The notes beneath the pieces were generated by a model, which was not told the DNA's origin, did no database searches, and saw nothing but the letters and a program-made list of their open reading frames with translations. This document shows, piece after piece, positions 9,374 to 18,047 of a DNA stretch of 18,047 nucleotides; within the stretch, counting starts at the first letter, position 1; each line of letters begins with the position of its first letter. This stretch comes from Flammula alnicola (Eukaryota > Basidiomycota > Agaricomycetes > Agaricales > Strophariaceae), in assembly GCA_015499995.1 (NCBI GenBank), contig JADNRV010000676.1:1-18047 (forward strand). The letters run 5' to 3'. The position numbers were made by a program, and so were the translations under genes.

Positions 9374-12300
9374 ATGAATACCCCTGTTCCCTCGAACCGT
9401 AATGCCACCAACGCGCAGGCACCTTCAGTTATGAGGCTTCCAACCTTGGATATGGGTCCCCTTTTGGAGAGCCTTAATCCTGCACAGCTGAAAGGTGAAC
9501 AATACAATGCAGCCTATATTCGTACTCGTCGTCTGACACCTCCTTCCATTAGCCGTGAAACATGACCCCTCGATTCCCCTGCAGATATTGGCAGGGCCAG
9601 GAAGCGGAAAGACAAAAGTTCGTTGGTCCAAGTGTTCTATGAACATTTTCTTATGGATTCTTTAGGTTCTTACATCTCGAATCGCACAACTAATCTTAAC
9701 GCACAACATGAAACCCTCGTCTATATGCGCCGTTACATTCACTAACAAAGCCGCCAATGAGATGCGCGACCGACTCATAAAACTCATTGGCCAAGCGAAG
9801 ACGACCGCCTTGCAAATGGGAACATTTCATTCTCTGTGTGCTAGATATCTCCGAATGCACCCTCACGCAGTCAAACTCGAAGCAAACTTTACAATATGCG
9901 ATGCTGATGAAAGGTCCGTATCAAACTCATTTCGTTATCGTAAATTATTTAACTGTTGTCCTTACCAACCAGTAAAAAACTCATTGCGGCACTCCTGAAG
10001 CCTTACAAAGATTATATGGTTGAAAATGATATTACCCTTACAGAAGGGTCTGCTGCATCGGTCATCTCCAAGGCTAAAGCAAAAGGCCAATATGCCACCA
10101 CATTCTTCGAGGAAACTGAAGCAGAAGAAAAGTCTCTGAAACGCCTCAAAAAGAAGACGCCCTCCACATTGGCTTCGGAAGAGAAAAAAAGCGTTCAACG
10201 TATACTGGCTGAGGTTTACATCGGTTACGAGCAAGTACTCAAGGATAACAATGCTCTCGATTTCGATGACCTGCTGATCTACGGTGTGGAATTATTTACT
10301 AATCACGAAGAATCCGTCCTATGGTGTCGGCATATATTGGTGGACGAATTGTAGGTTATTCCCCCCGGTCTTGACACTGCGATACTGACTATTAACCATT
10401 TAGCCAAGATACTAATACGATGCAATACGAGCTCATGAAAGCTATAGCAATGAGGCGATGTCTAACTATTGTTGGTGATCCCGATCAATCCAGTATGTCC
10501 ATTTTTTTTTTTGTAGAATCCGCTTTCGCTTATTGCGCCCATCTTAGTTTATGGCTGGCGTTCTGCCGAAGTTGTGAATCTTTCCAGAATGAGAGAAGAT
10601 TTTCCGAACACGCAGCAAATATTGCTGGAGCAAAACTACCGTTCGACAGCAGCAATTTTGCGATCATGTCTAGCTATTGTTGCGGAAGGTCTGTCGCTAT
10701 ACTGTACTTATACCTTCGCGTTCTAAAGTACTTTCAAGATAAATCGCGGATTCCTAAATCGTTGCATACATCCCATCCACTTGGAGCAACACCTGTTCTG
10801 AGCGCCTCCTCGTCCGAGAAGGAGGAGGCAGATTTCATTGCATCTGAGATCAAGCGATGCGTTGCAAACATGGGAGGAGTTTTACGATGGGGAGATTTTG
10901 TGATTCTTCGTAAGTCATGCTATGCGCAACAGCGATGAATCAGACGCTGAACATAGATCCTCAAAAAGTCCGATTCAACGCTCTTTCACGACCAATTGAA
11001 AGTGCGCTTCAGAAGGTGGGCATTCCATGTAGAATTCTCGGGGGTCACAAATTTTTTGAGCGAATGGAGGTGTGTTACTCTATCCATCGCGCATTAAGAT
11101 TCCTCTTGATGCAAAAAATAGGTCAAAGATATTTTGTCGTATCTGCAACTCGCAGACAACCCAAACTTCAATCCTGCTTTCGTCCGCGCGGTTAAAGTAC
11201 CATCTCGCGGAACAGGTGATAAGGTGAGCACCGAGATCATGAATTTTTTCTCGGGCAAGCCTTTAAGATAGATATGCAGACACTCGCAGAAATCGCATCA
11301 CAAGCCGAAAAACTCAAAATATCTCAGTTGGAACTGGTTGAAAGAATCCACGATAACAAGATTCCAGACATTAAACCTTCAATCAAACGCAAAACAGCGT
11401 CTTTTGTGAAGACTATCCGGATATTGAGAAAACTCGACGAAGAGGTGGCATTCCTTCTGTTTCAGCCCTCGATGCTTCTTTGCTTACCTATGACAACCAG
11501 AACACGACTCCTTCCGAGATGATTCGTAAACTTGTCGCCTTGCTAAACTACGAAGACCATCTGCGGAAGACGCAACAAGACTGGGAGAGCAGGTGGGAGA
11601 ACGTGAAGGAGCTGATCACATTCGCGAGCGAGGTGGAAACTGAAGTACAAGCGAAAAGTACGGAATCTGCTCCGGTACTTCCTGGCGACCAGCCTCAAGC
11701 AGACGGACGTCCAGCTGAGCAGTAAGCTATTTTTCTCGCATATAGAAATGATCTAACCTTTTTATGGGAGCAGAAGCTCTGTCCTGCGGCAATTTTTGCA
11801 AGCGTCGATGCTGTCCTCAGAAGGAGACAACAAATCTGAAGAGGAGAGTAAAGATGTCAGTAACGCATGTCTTCCGTCTCACTTGCGAATCTCTTGCTTA
11901 CCCCTGGGCAGAAAGTGACTCTTTCGACGTGTCATGCAGCAAAGGGCTTGGAATGGCCGGTCGTCATGATTCCATCAGGTGTGACTTTAAATGATTCGTA
12001 TTTTCGATTCCTTGTTGAATCATTTCAGTTGATACGGATACTTTCCCATTTTACCGCACGGAAGATGTCGAGGAAGAAAGGTATTTATCGCAACTAAGCT
12101 TACGAGGTTTTACTACTTATACCATTATTAGACGTCTGCTTTATGTTGCCTGCACACGGGCTCAGAGCCTGCTTTACATTTTGCACTCCATTAAACGACA
12201 GGTTGCAGGCAGAACGAAGGATAAGAAACTTTCCGACTTTGTATCTGTTGTCCGCACAAAAAATGAAGTATGCTATTCTGTCGATCAATGCAATCTGGTC

Positions 12301-13638
12301 GCTCACTCGTCTGCTAGGGATTCTTCAGTTACGATGTACCTAGATTTTTACCGCAAGACTGCGCGGTGATATCTAAAGTATTAGGCAGACCACTTCCTGA
12401 CGAAGCAGAAGTAAAGCGACGGCTCGCTGAATTGTAAATCTTTCTTTTCTTTCCTTCACGCTCTCTGACATCGGGAATATTGCAGAGAGTTGACTGACTG
12501 GGTAAAGCCAACGTTTCAGGGTCCGGATGGGTGCCTCTACTCCGTTTCATTAACAGGTGTCAAATCATTAGTAGAGGATAAAGGTGATTCTCTGCTTATC
12601 TTTTAGTCTTGAATACGAAATTAAAATGCCGTGTCAGTCAAGCTACCTCCCGTGTATGCGTCACCTGAGGCCCTTGCGTCAATCTCTGCATCATTCATGA
12701 GAGATTACAAGAAGACTGCGTTCAGTAAACCTTCACCGCTCTCTGCGAAACCTAAATCTTTCACTGCCTCTTTTGTCCCTGCGTCCTTAACGACACGTTC
12801 GATTGAGTCGGGAACGAACTCATATTCATCCCACATGAAAGGTGATGCCGAGGATAATCTTGCTCCACAAATTGCGGAATCTTCGAGGCGAGGGTCCAGG
12901 CAATCAGTAGGGCAACAAGCCTCGCGTCAAACCCTTGATCAAAAATGGCTGGGTTCCACCCATCACAAGCCTTCCTCGTTGCCAGCCTTGAATGAGGCCT
13001 ATTTCTCCAGAACGCCTCGTTCCAATTCCGCAGACCCTCTTCACCCCATCGCGCTCGATTCAACACCTCCGTCCTCGTCTCATGCATCAGGGTCTTCGAT
13101 AAATCACGCAAAACAATCCGTACATTCTTCCGCTCCAAGTGGACGTAATTCTAACCACCCACGGCCGGCAATAGGTCTTTCTCCCCGAAGGCCAAGTGGA
13201 TATAGTCCCACCATTTCTGTGCACGTTTCCAAGAAATCGGCAAGCAAGGCCCAGGTATCTGAACCACCATTAATGGGTTCCACGTACGGTTCGACCCGAC
13301 CGCCCGGCGAGTGTAGTCCCAAACCAACGTCTGCGTGTTCATCGCGCAAAACTCGGGCTCTGCAAGACAGAAATTTTTCTTCTATGGATTACGACATGGC
13401 TTCCGTCGAGGGTGGTCTGTCAACAACGTTATCGTCACGGCCTGTATCACATAGCCTGAGCCCTTGCGTCGTCCCTGACCTTCCGAGTGCAACGAGTTCT
13501 CTTCCGCGGACAGAAGCCGCGGACATCTCACAGGCTAGAGTTCAACCAGTTGCTCCAACGGCTGGCATAAAGCGGCGATTGGGCATGGGCCGAAGCACTA
13601 CTGGATATTCAAACAAGAAATTCAAGCACCCTGTGTGA
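9374..13638 (+). CDS. SRS2: Srs2-type UvrD/Rep family ATP-dependent 3'-5' DNA helicase
   Basis: Superfamily 1A helicase; the Srs2 family removes Rad51 filaments and limits recombination at replication forks in the nucleus. Exons: 9374-9494, 9553-9617, 9666-9913, 9973-10350, 10404-10492, 10548-10688, 10739-10909, 10969-11069, 11122-11223, 11280-11444, 11501-11721, 11774-11855, 11912-11978, 12029-12080, 12132-12267, 12318-12433, 12486-12583, 12638-13638; 3354 nt, 1117 residues. Motifs: Q motif LNPAQ; Walker A AGPGSGKTK (K60); Ia VTFTNKAANEM; Ib TFHSLC; II VDEFQDTN (D269, E270); III GDPDQSIYGWR (from 295); IV LEQNYRS (R332); V TCHAAKGLEW; VI EEERRLLYVACTRA (R677). Residues 785-1117 form a Ser/Pro-rich disordered tail ending with a basic stretch, where yeast Srs2 carries its partner-binding sites; none is obvious here. 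Length is near that of yeast Srs2. An in-frame TGA at 9350 precedes the ATG. Confidence 0.95.
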
Positions 13639-14235
13639 TAGTATGTTGGCACCAAGTCATGTCGCTCTCCTAGTGAACTTTGTTGACCAAGTGTTGCAGG
13701 AATATTGTCATCTATAGATTACCATTCATTTCAATCACAATCCCGAATAAAATCTGCCCAACACTCCTTTGCTCGAGCCCGAGATCAAGTCAAAAGAAAC
13801 CTAGGAGGCATAAAAGAGCACGAACCCCCGATAAACCTGAAAAGCCCAATTGTTCGACTTTGCCGTGATCTTTGACTTTCTTCAGGCTTTCGGCCCGTTA
13901 ACGTGGTGACTCATGGGGTCCTCAAATTTGTTCCTTCGATGGAATCCTCTCTATTACGCGTGTGAGACGAGGGAGTATTAGGGTGCATCACTGACACGCG
14001 TCTCAAGGCATTGCTCGATGTGCAAAGTGGATTGATATTGGCATGAACTACAGGAACAGAGACAGGTATGCCGCTGACGGCCTTGATATGACCCACCTGT
14101 CACAAATTTTTGCAGAGATATGAAAGACTGATCGTGCAGATTATCCAGGACCTCGAACATGACCCAAGATAGCATGTTCAAAGAGTGCCCAGCATGTGTT
14201 CGATATCGACAATGATCTGAATAGAAGGAATCAGC
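13639..14235. other. Intergenic, 3' flank of the helicase gene
   Basis: No gene supported. Scattered short open frames on both strands carry no recognisable motif. A possible exon around 14112-14170 (frame RYERLIVQIIQDLEHDPR) is preceded by a good acceptor (TTTTTGCAG) but runs into TAG with no donor. Two ACGCGT sites occur at 13956 and 13996. Confidence 0.45.
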
Positions 14236-14512
14236 ATGCGAACAAGGAGTATTGGCATTAATGGATCAGGAGTCGAGGTAAGTATCCGCAGCTCCACTAG
14301 GGCGCTTGGTAGTCTAACATGCTATTGACTGATGGCACAAGGCCCATCATATCGAACAATAAAAAAGAGCAGGAAACTCACAGTAGTATGAGGGCGAAGA
14401 ACATGAAGCATTACCAGAATTCGAAGAAAGAAAGAAAGAGTGGGGAGAGCTCAACCCAAAAAATTGGCCGCAAGATGCCGATGGGAAGATGCCGGTCCGG
14501 ATCAGACCCTAA
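14236..14512 (+). CDS. Candidate small gene or terminal exons, function unknown
   Basis: The last stretch, 14387-14512, reads a strongly charged, protein-like C-terminus (contains EFEERKKEWGELNPKNWP and ends MPVRIRP, then TAA). A strong donor GAG/GTAAGT at 14278 could join ATG-containing 14236-14277 to it, using an acceptor at 14386, for a 55-residue product; the acceptor at 14341 instead gives stops or another frame. Upstream exons may be missing from this model. I do not recognise the protein. Orientation and start are uncertain. Confidence 0.25.
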
Positions 14513-14980
14513 TGGGGACTGATTTTGTTACTCCTGTGCGAGATTCGTCGATGTCATGACAGGGAGTAGCCTCATGTTAACAGCGAGGCCAGCGCGTTCA
14601 TCCGATTTCTTCAGTGTATTTCTTTCCATTCTGGATATTCACCTAAATTTTTCTTTATAGATTATCGCGATGCGTAGCGATTTTCTTAGTTCAAGATCCT
14701 TCCATTGAAACTTTTACGGCCTTTTACATTCGCGGGAGAACACCACGAGCATTATAATTGCTTTCCGCTATCGCCGTGCAGTGTCGCCCTCAGCCATCCC
14801 GAAGACCCCTACCTCGTGAGTGACACACGGCATGCGACTATGCAACAGGCCCTTAGTTCTTTAAAACCCCGGTTAATATGCTAGATTGTCCCTCCGCCTT
14901 TTTATCGTTCACGCCTCTCGTTTGCCACCCTCCTCTTGCCCCTGTTTACATCTTCTTTCCTCACCTTCTCCTAATCGTTT
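14513..14980 (+). promoter_or_regulatory. Upstream region and pyrimidine-rich leader of the Hsp20 gene
   Basis: No gene. The last 90 bases before the ATG are strongly C/T-rich, as in many fungal transcription start regions. An ATTATAATT stretch lies at 14751 and CCCCT (STRE-like) pentamers at 14806 and 14939. No good heat-shock element (two or more contiguous GAA/TTC units) was found; the best is an imperfect one around 14628-14640. Confidence 0.4.
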
Positions 14981-15841
14981 ATGCCTACCTACGGCGCCAA
15001 CCGCAAAGATGACAAGATCGTCCAGTCGCCCGTCACTCCTGCTGTTACTGGTATCGATTACCCCTCGAACGACGATGCATCGACGGAGTTTGACGCGCAC
15101 AGGCATCGAGGGACGGCACGAGCGCTCTACACCCATCCAAATGTCGCCGGATCGTCTATCGATGACGTAGAGCCACCAGCGGATGCTCAATCGCTTAATG
15201 TAATATGGGATACCATTCGCTTGGAGAAGGAGAGAAAGATGGCGAAAGAACGACCCAAGGTACAATCTCTGGAGGAAGTCGCTCAAGAAATGCTCGGCGC
15301 AAAGCAAGTACCACTGCACAACATACCTGTCATAGAGTCACCTCCTCCCGCATCAGGGCCCAAGTCAGTGAAGAGACAGAAGTCGGTGTAGGTCTATATT
15401 TGCCTTCGCCGCTCGCAGCATCGAGAACTGAAGGTTGAACCTCTTGCAGATCCAATTTCAGGGAGTCTACAGATGGCCGTGCAATAGTCGCCACATTTGA
15501 GATACCCGAGGTCGACAAACAAGACATACACATCAGTTTTCAGCGCAACAAACTCGTCCTCACGTGGGAGATCGGCGAAATCACGGAATGGGAAGAAGAA
15601 GACGGAGTCGTCCTGCGCGAACATTTCAGGAAGATGTACCATCGGACCTTGCCATTGCCTGAAGGCACCCGAGTGCGTATTTATTTTTAGCTTGTCCGGC
15701 GGATGCTTTTATTCATGCCTTCTCGTCGCCCATTAGTTCGAAGAAATCCACGCTCAAATGACTAGTAAGGGACTTATTCTGCGATATCCCAACATGCGCT
15801 GCTATAAAGTGGATGCCCGCTCACGATCGGGAGATTCTTAA
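14981..15841 (+). CDS. Small heat-shock protein, Hsp20/alpha-crystallin domain
   Basis: ATP-independent chaperone fold that holds unfolding proteins. Exons 14981-15387, 15450-15672 and 15737-15841 sum to 735 nt, 244 residues. Donors are GTAGGT and GTGCGT, acceptors TTGCAG and CATTAG. The alpha-crystallin domain spans roughly residues 140-230: DGRAIVATFEIPEV, QDIHISFQRNKLVLTWEI, VVLREHFRKMYHRTLPLPEG, and the late motif AQMTSKGLILRYPN. The N-terminal 135 residues are mostly polar and probably disordered, with one charged helix-like stretch (LEKERKMAKERPKVQ). The usual C-terminal I-x-I/V tail is absent; the protein ends in RSRSGDS. The start is the first ATG after the pyrimidine-rich leader. Confidence 0.92.
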
Positions 15842-16326
15842 TTCCACCATCGTCTATGCATCATGGAGCAGTCGCCATAAATTATTTCTTAGTCGTCGTA
15901 TTTCTGGAGTGGAGTTCTTTTGTTAGTAATTTTATTTTAACACTTAATACTACTGTTGTGAAATGATTTCATTTGTAGACAAATCTGCCTAGAGTATTAT
16001 TTTAGAAGGTTCAAGGATAGAAGTGAGGTGGGCGCTTTGAGCCAATTTACAAAGAGGTTGAGTATAATGGACGTATTTCTATGTGTGGCAGTCGCAGAAA
16101 CGAGGTCGAACGAATTTTTAAGGGCTAGACGTTAAGAGCACTTGGTAATTTCTAGGCTCGAGAACAGCGAGATGTCAGGGCTAGGAATTCTAAGCCGTGG
16201 ATCTCTTTCTGAATGCCAGAGTTGTGGATCCGGTTCATTAATGGAGGCACGCAATACCTGGGGACTCGATGGTGCTCTCTCCGAGTGGTCGACATTGCAT
16301 AGTGCTGATTTAGGTGAGTCAACTAT
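15842..16326. other. Intergenic region downstream of the Hsp20 gene
   Basis: A/T-rich at first (3' UTR of the sHSP likely), then mixed. A minus-strand open frame of about 59 codons ends at a TAA at 16132-16134 and could be spliced to the candidate exon at 16416-16652, but a stop at 16327-16329 is reached first in the simplest model. Confidence 0.35.
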
Positions 16327-16652
16327 TCAGTAGCCGAATCGAGTAGAAATTACCTTTCCTATTCCCAAAACGAGGGTTCATCATTTCGCTCGGGATCAGG
16401 AGAAATATTGCTTACCGAAATACGTTTCCCGTATGGGCGCCTCCTCGGCAAAGCTTGGAAGGCGTTTCTTGGTCTTCTGTCGTGGCTGCGCCGTCGTCCC
16501 ATTAACACTGCGTATATTTTCGAGGAACTCGTCCATAAATGATACTAGAGGCCTAAGACGTTTAGTAGCCGGCACTGGCAATCCAGTGCTGAGCTGGATT
16601 CTTTTAAGCCATTTAGAGTGCCAAGCCGGGAGGAATCGTTGGTTACAGAATC
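16327..16652 (-). CDS. Candidate terminal exons of an unidentified minus-strand gene
   Basis: Exon 16416-16652 is open for 79 codons between an acceptor (AACTGCAG) and a donor (GTAAGC), and reads a basic, protein-like sequence including PVPATKRLRPLVSFMDEFLE. Intron 16359-16415 (57 bp, CTGAT branch-like site) joins it to a short last exon ending at TGA 16327-16329. No family recognised. It may be the 3' end of the gene entering from the right edge, or chance. Confidence 0.25.
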
Positions 16653-17432
16653 CTGCAGTTTATTGGAGGTGATAGCGGATAATCCGCACTGTTTGGGTGT
16701 TTGTTGGACAGCAGCAGGAAAGGCCTGGGCAAAATTGTCGGAGAAGGGCTAGAGTGTGCAGGATACGACTCGCAGAGTGTCTGAAGGATAATGGCAGGAG
16801 ATTGTTTGCAGGAAGCCTCGCCAACGCATTGCAGGCCACTATTCGATGAAAGACAATCATCTGGTGGATGAGTAGAGCAATTTTTCTGAACCAATGGTTG
16901 AGCGGTTCCGGGACCTGCACCATGCATAATTGGGGTGGATCGATAGACCGCACTCTAGCACGTTAGAGAGAATAGATATAAACACAGCCCAGGAATGAAA
17001 TTTATGTACACGTACTGGCTAGGCGTGCCTTTTTCGTTGGGAGAATATTTCAGCTGTGTAAATCGCAAACCGGGAGGAGAAGGCGTAGATTTGTCGTTCT
17101 TTGGTCGGCTTTCCGTGTCTCTAGGCCTAAAAGCAACGAACAAGGTGAGAAAGTGGATATATGCGCACATAATATGCCGGAAATGGCGTAATTCACCTTT
17201 GGCAGTGGAACATAGTTCTATAGCTATGTTCTGCTTCATGCACCGAAACGAACGCAAGAGGAGGACAGCCAGCAATAACTGAACCCACGATCTCATCCTG
17301 GGCCGTTTGCCGCTTAATTTCCTGAATTTAGCCGCGCCCATCGTTGAATAATGTTCTGGACTCGGATGTGTATCCCATCTCCATTTCTCCATAGGCAAGC
17401 GATCCAATGTATTCGCCAACACGGCTTCATCA
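16653..17432. other. Unresolved region with minus-strand open frames
   Basis: Minus-strand frames at 16955-17422 and 16660-16953 are open for 155 and about 97 codons. The part near 17340-17430 (contains LANTLDRLPMEKWRWDTHPS) looks protein-like and could continue the partial gene to its right. A plausible intron, GTGAAT to TTTTAG, lies inside. I could not build a consistent model. Confidence 0.3.
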
Positions 17433-17574
17433 GAGTTCGACCGCTACCCGGGGGGCGGCGCGAATTTTCGAAGAGAAGCTGGCAGTGCGGATAGCCTTGG
17501 ATTTGCGAGGATCGACCAGGGACCAGTTTTGTTTCCTTCTCGCCGACGGTCCGAGTCCATTATAATTATCGCCG

Positions 17575-18047
17575 TTAGACTCGCCAACAGACTCGGGGAA
17601 GAAGCGGAGAGGTATCCGAGTTGATCGTCCCGTCTTGTTGCTGTATAAAGGGCGTGTCGGGATCGCCGTGTGTGGACACGGCGGCTTCGTATAAGCGTTC
17701 TTTCAAAGTCTTTCTTCGCTTTCTCGTCTTCTTCCGATTCGTCGCGCTGCCAAGAGTTTTGCGACCAGGAGAAGATAGAGGCGGCGTGTGTCTCGGCGAC
17801 GAAGTCCCAAAATCACTTGAGGAGACCTCGGATAGCGCTCCACGCGAGATTTTCCTTGACCGGAGTTGGATGGCGTCCGACTCGCTATCACTGTCGTTCT
17901 CTTGTTCGGCGCTGTCGGTGTTTCTGGCTTGGGCGGGTTGACTGAGATTTGGATTCAAGTTCGCGTTTAGAGATCGCGTCTTGCGCAGCCGTTTTCTTCG
18001 ATAGACCTTTTGAGCCTTCAATTTTGTCTCTCCAGATCGCTTCAGAA
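17575..18047 (-). CDS. Partial Ser/Arg/Lys-rich protein, start beyond right edge, possible frameshift near its end
   Basis: Open without a stop from the window edge to TAA at 17575-17577 (about 156 codons). The sequence is polar and low-complexity: a basic start (KVYRRKRLRKTRSL), acidic-Ser tracts (ENDSDSESD), a basic patch (RKKTRKRRKTLKERL), then TPFIQQQDGTINSDTSPLLP. This suggests a disordered nuclear protein; no domain recognised. Just after SPLLP a G run on the plus strand (17595-17598) is followed by a different frame that stays open for 54 codons to TGA at 17430-17432 (ESVGESNGDNYNGLGPSARR and more). No intron fits between them. Either the short reading is right or a one-base indel or sequencing error lies here. 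Confidence 0.5.
   Translation of the reverse strand, partial: LKRSGETKLKAQKVYRRKRLRKTRSLNANLNPNLSQPAQARNTDSAEQENDSDSESDAIQLRSRKISRGALSEVSSSDFGTSSPRHTPPLSSPGRKTLGSATNRKKTRKRRKTLKERLYEAAVSTHGDPDTPFIQQQDGTINSDTSPLLPRVCWRV

Noticed and set aside
13956..14001. Two more ACGCGT sites 40 bp apart
   Set aside because: No supported gene starts nearby, and the window holds single ACGCGT sites elsewhere within coding DNA at about the chance rate.
1..18047. tRNA, rRNA, CRISPR or bacterial operon signals
   Set aside because: None seen by eye; dense spliceosomal introns point to a eukaryotic nuclear genome. A tRNAscan/Infernal run would settle RNA genes.

Overview
The window reads as nuclear DNA of a filamentous fungus, most likely a basidiomycete (Agaricomycotina). 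Genes are broken by many very short spliceosomal introns (about 48-73 bp, GTRNGT-type donors, CTNAY-like branch sites, YAG acceptors), so single open frames hide most of the coding content. I rebuilt gene models by following protein-family conservation across splice sites and checking that every model keeps frame. Four models close or stay in frame this way: 17, 7, 18 and 3 exons.

Layout, left to right. (1) Minus strand, 2469 down to the left edge: a vacuolar-type Ca2+/H+ exchanger (CAX family) cut into at least 17 exons, one only 8 nt long and one following a GC-AG intron; its C-terminus lies outside the window. (2) Minus strand, 8536 to 2930: a 1751-residue protein with an N-terminal C2HC zinc finger, an RNase H-like core resembling P-element/THAP9 transposases, a Cys/His-rich region and a C-terminal PHD finger. 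This is the most interesting object here. A diverged 43-45 bp repeat lies on each side of it in the same orientation. (3) An 837 bp divergent intergenic region carrying a tandem pair of ACGCGT (MCB) sites. (4) Plus strand, 9374 to 13638: an 18-exon UvrD/Rep-type 3'-5' DNA helicase of the Srs2 type. (5) 13639-14980: no firm gene, one small candidate coding stretch, then the pyrimidine-rich leader of the next gene. (6) Plus strand, 14981 to 15841: a small heat-shock (Hsp20/alpha-crystallin) protein with a long disordered N-terminus. (7) 15842-18047: poorly resolved minus-strand coding signal, including a Ser/Arg/Lys-rich partial protein that enters from the right edge and shows a likely frameshift.

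The genes do not form one pathway. The exchanger (calcium storage), helicase (recombination control) and sHSP (proteostasis) look like housekeeping or stress genes. The P-like/PHD gene looks like an inserted or domesticated mobile-element gene between them. No rRNA, tRNA, CRISPR array or bacterial-type signal was seen.
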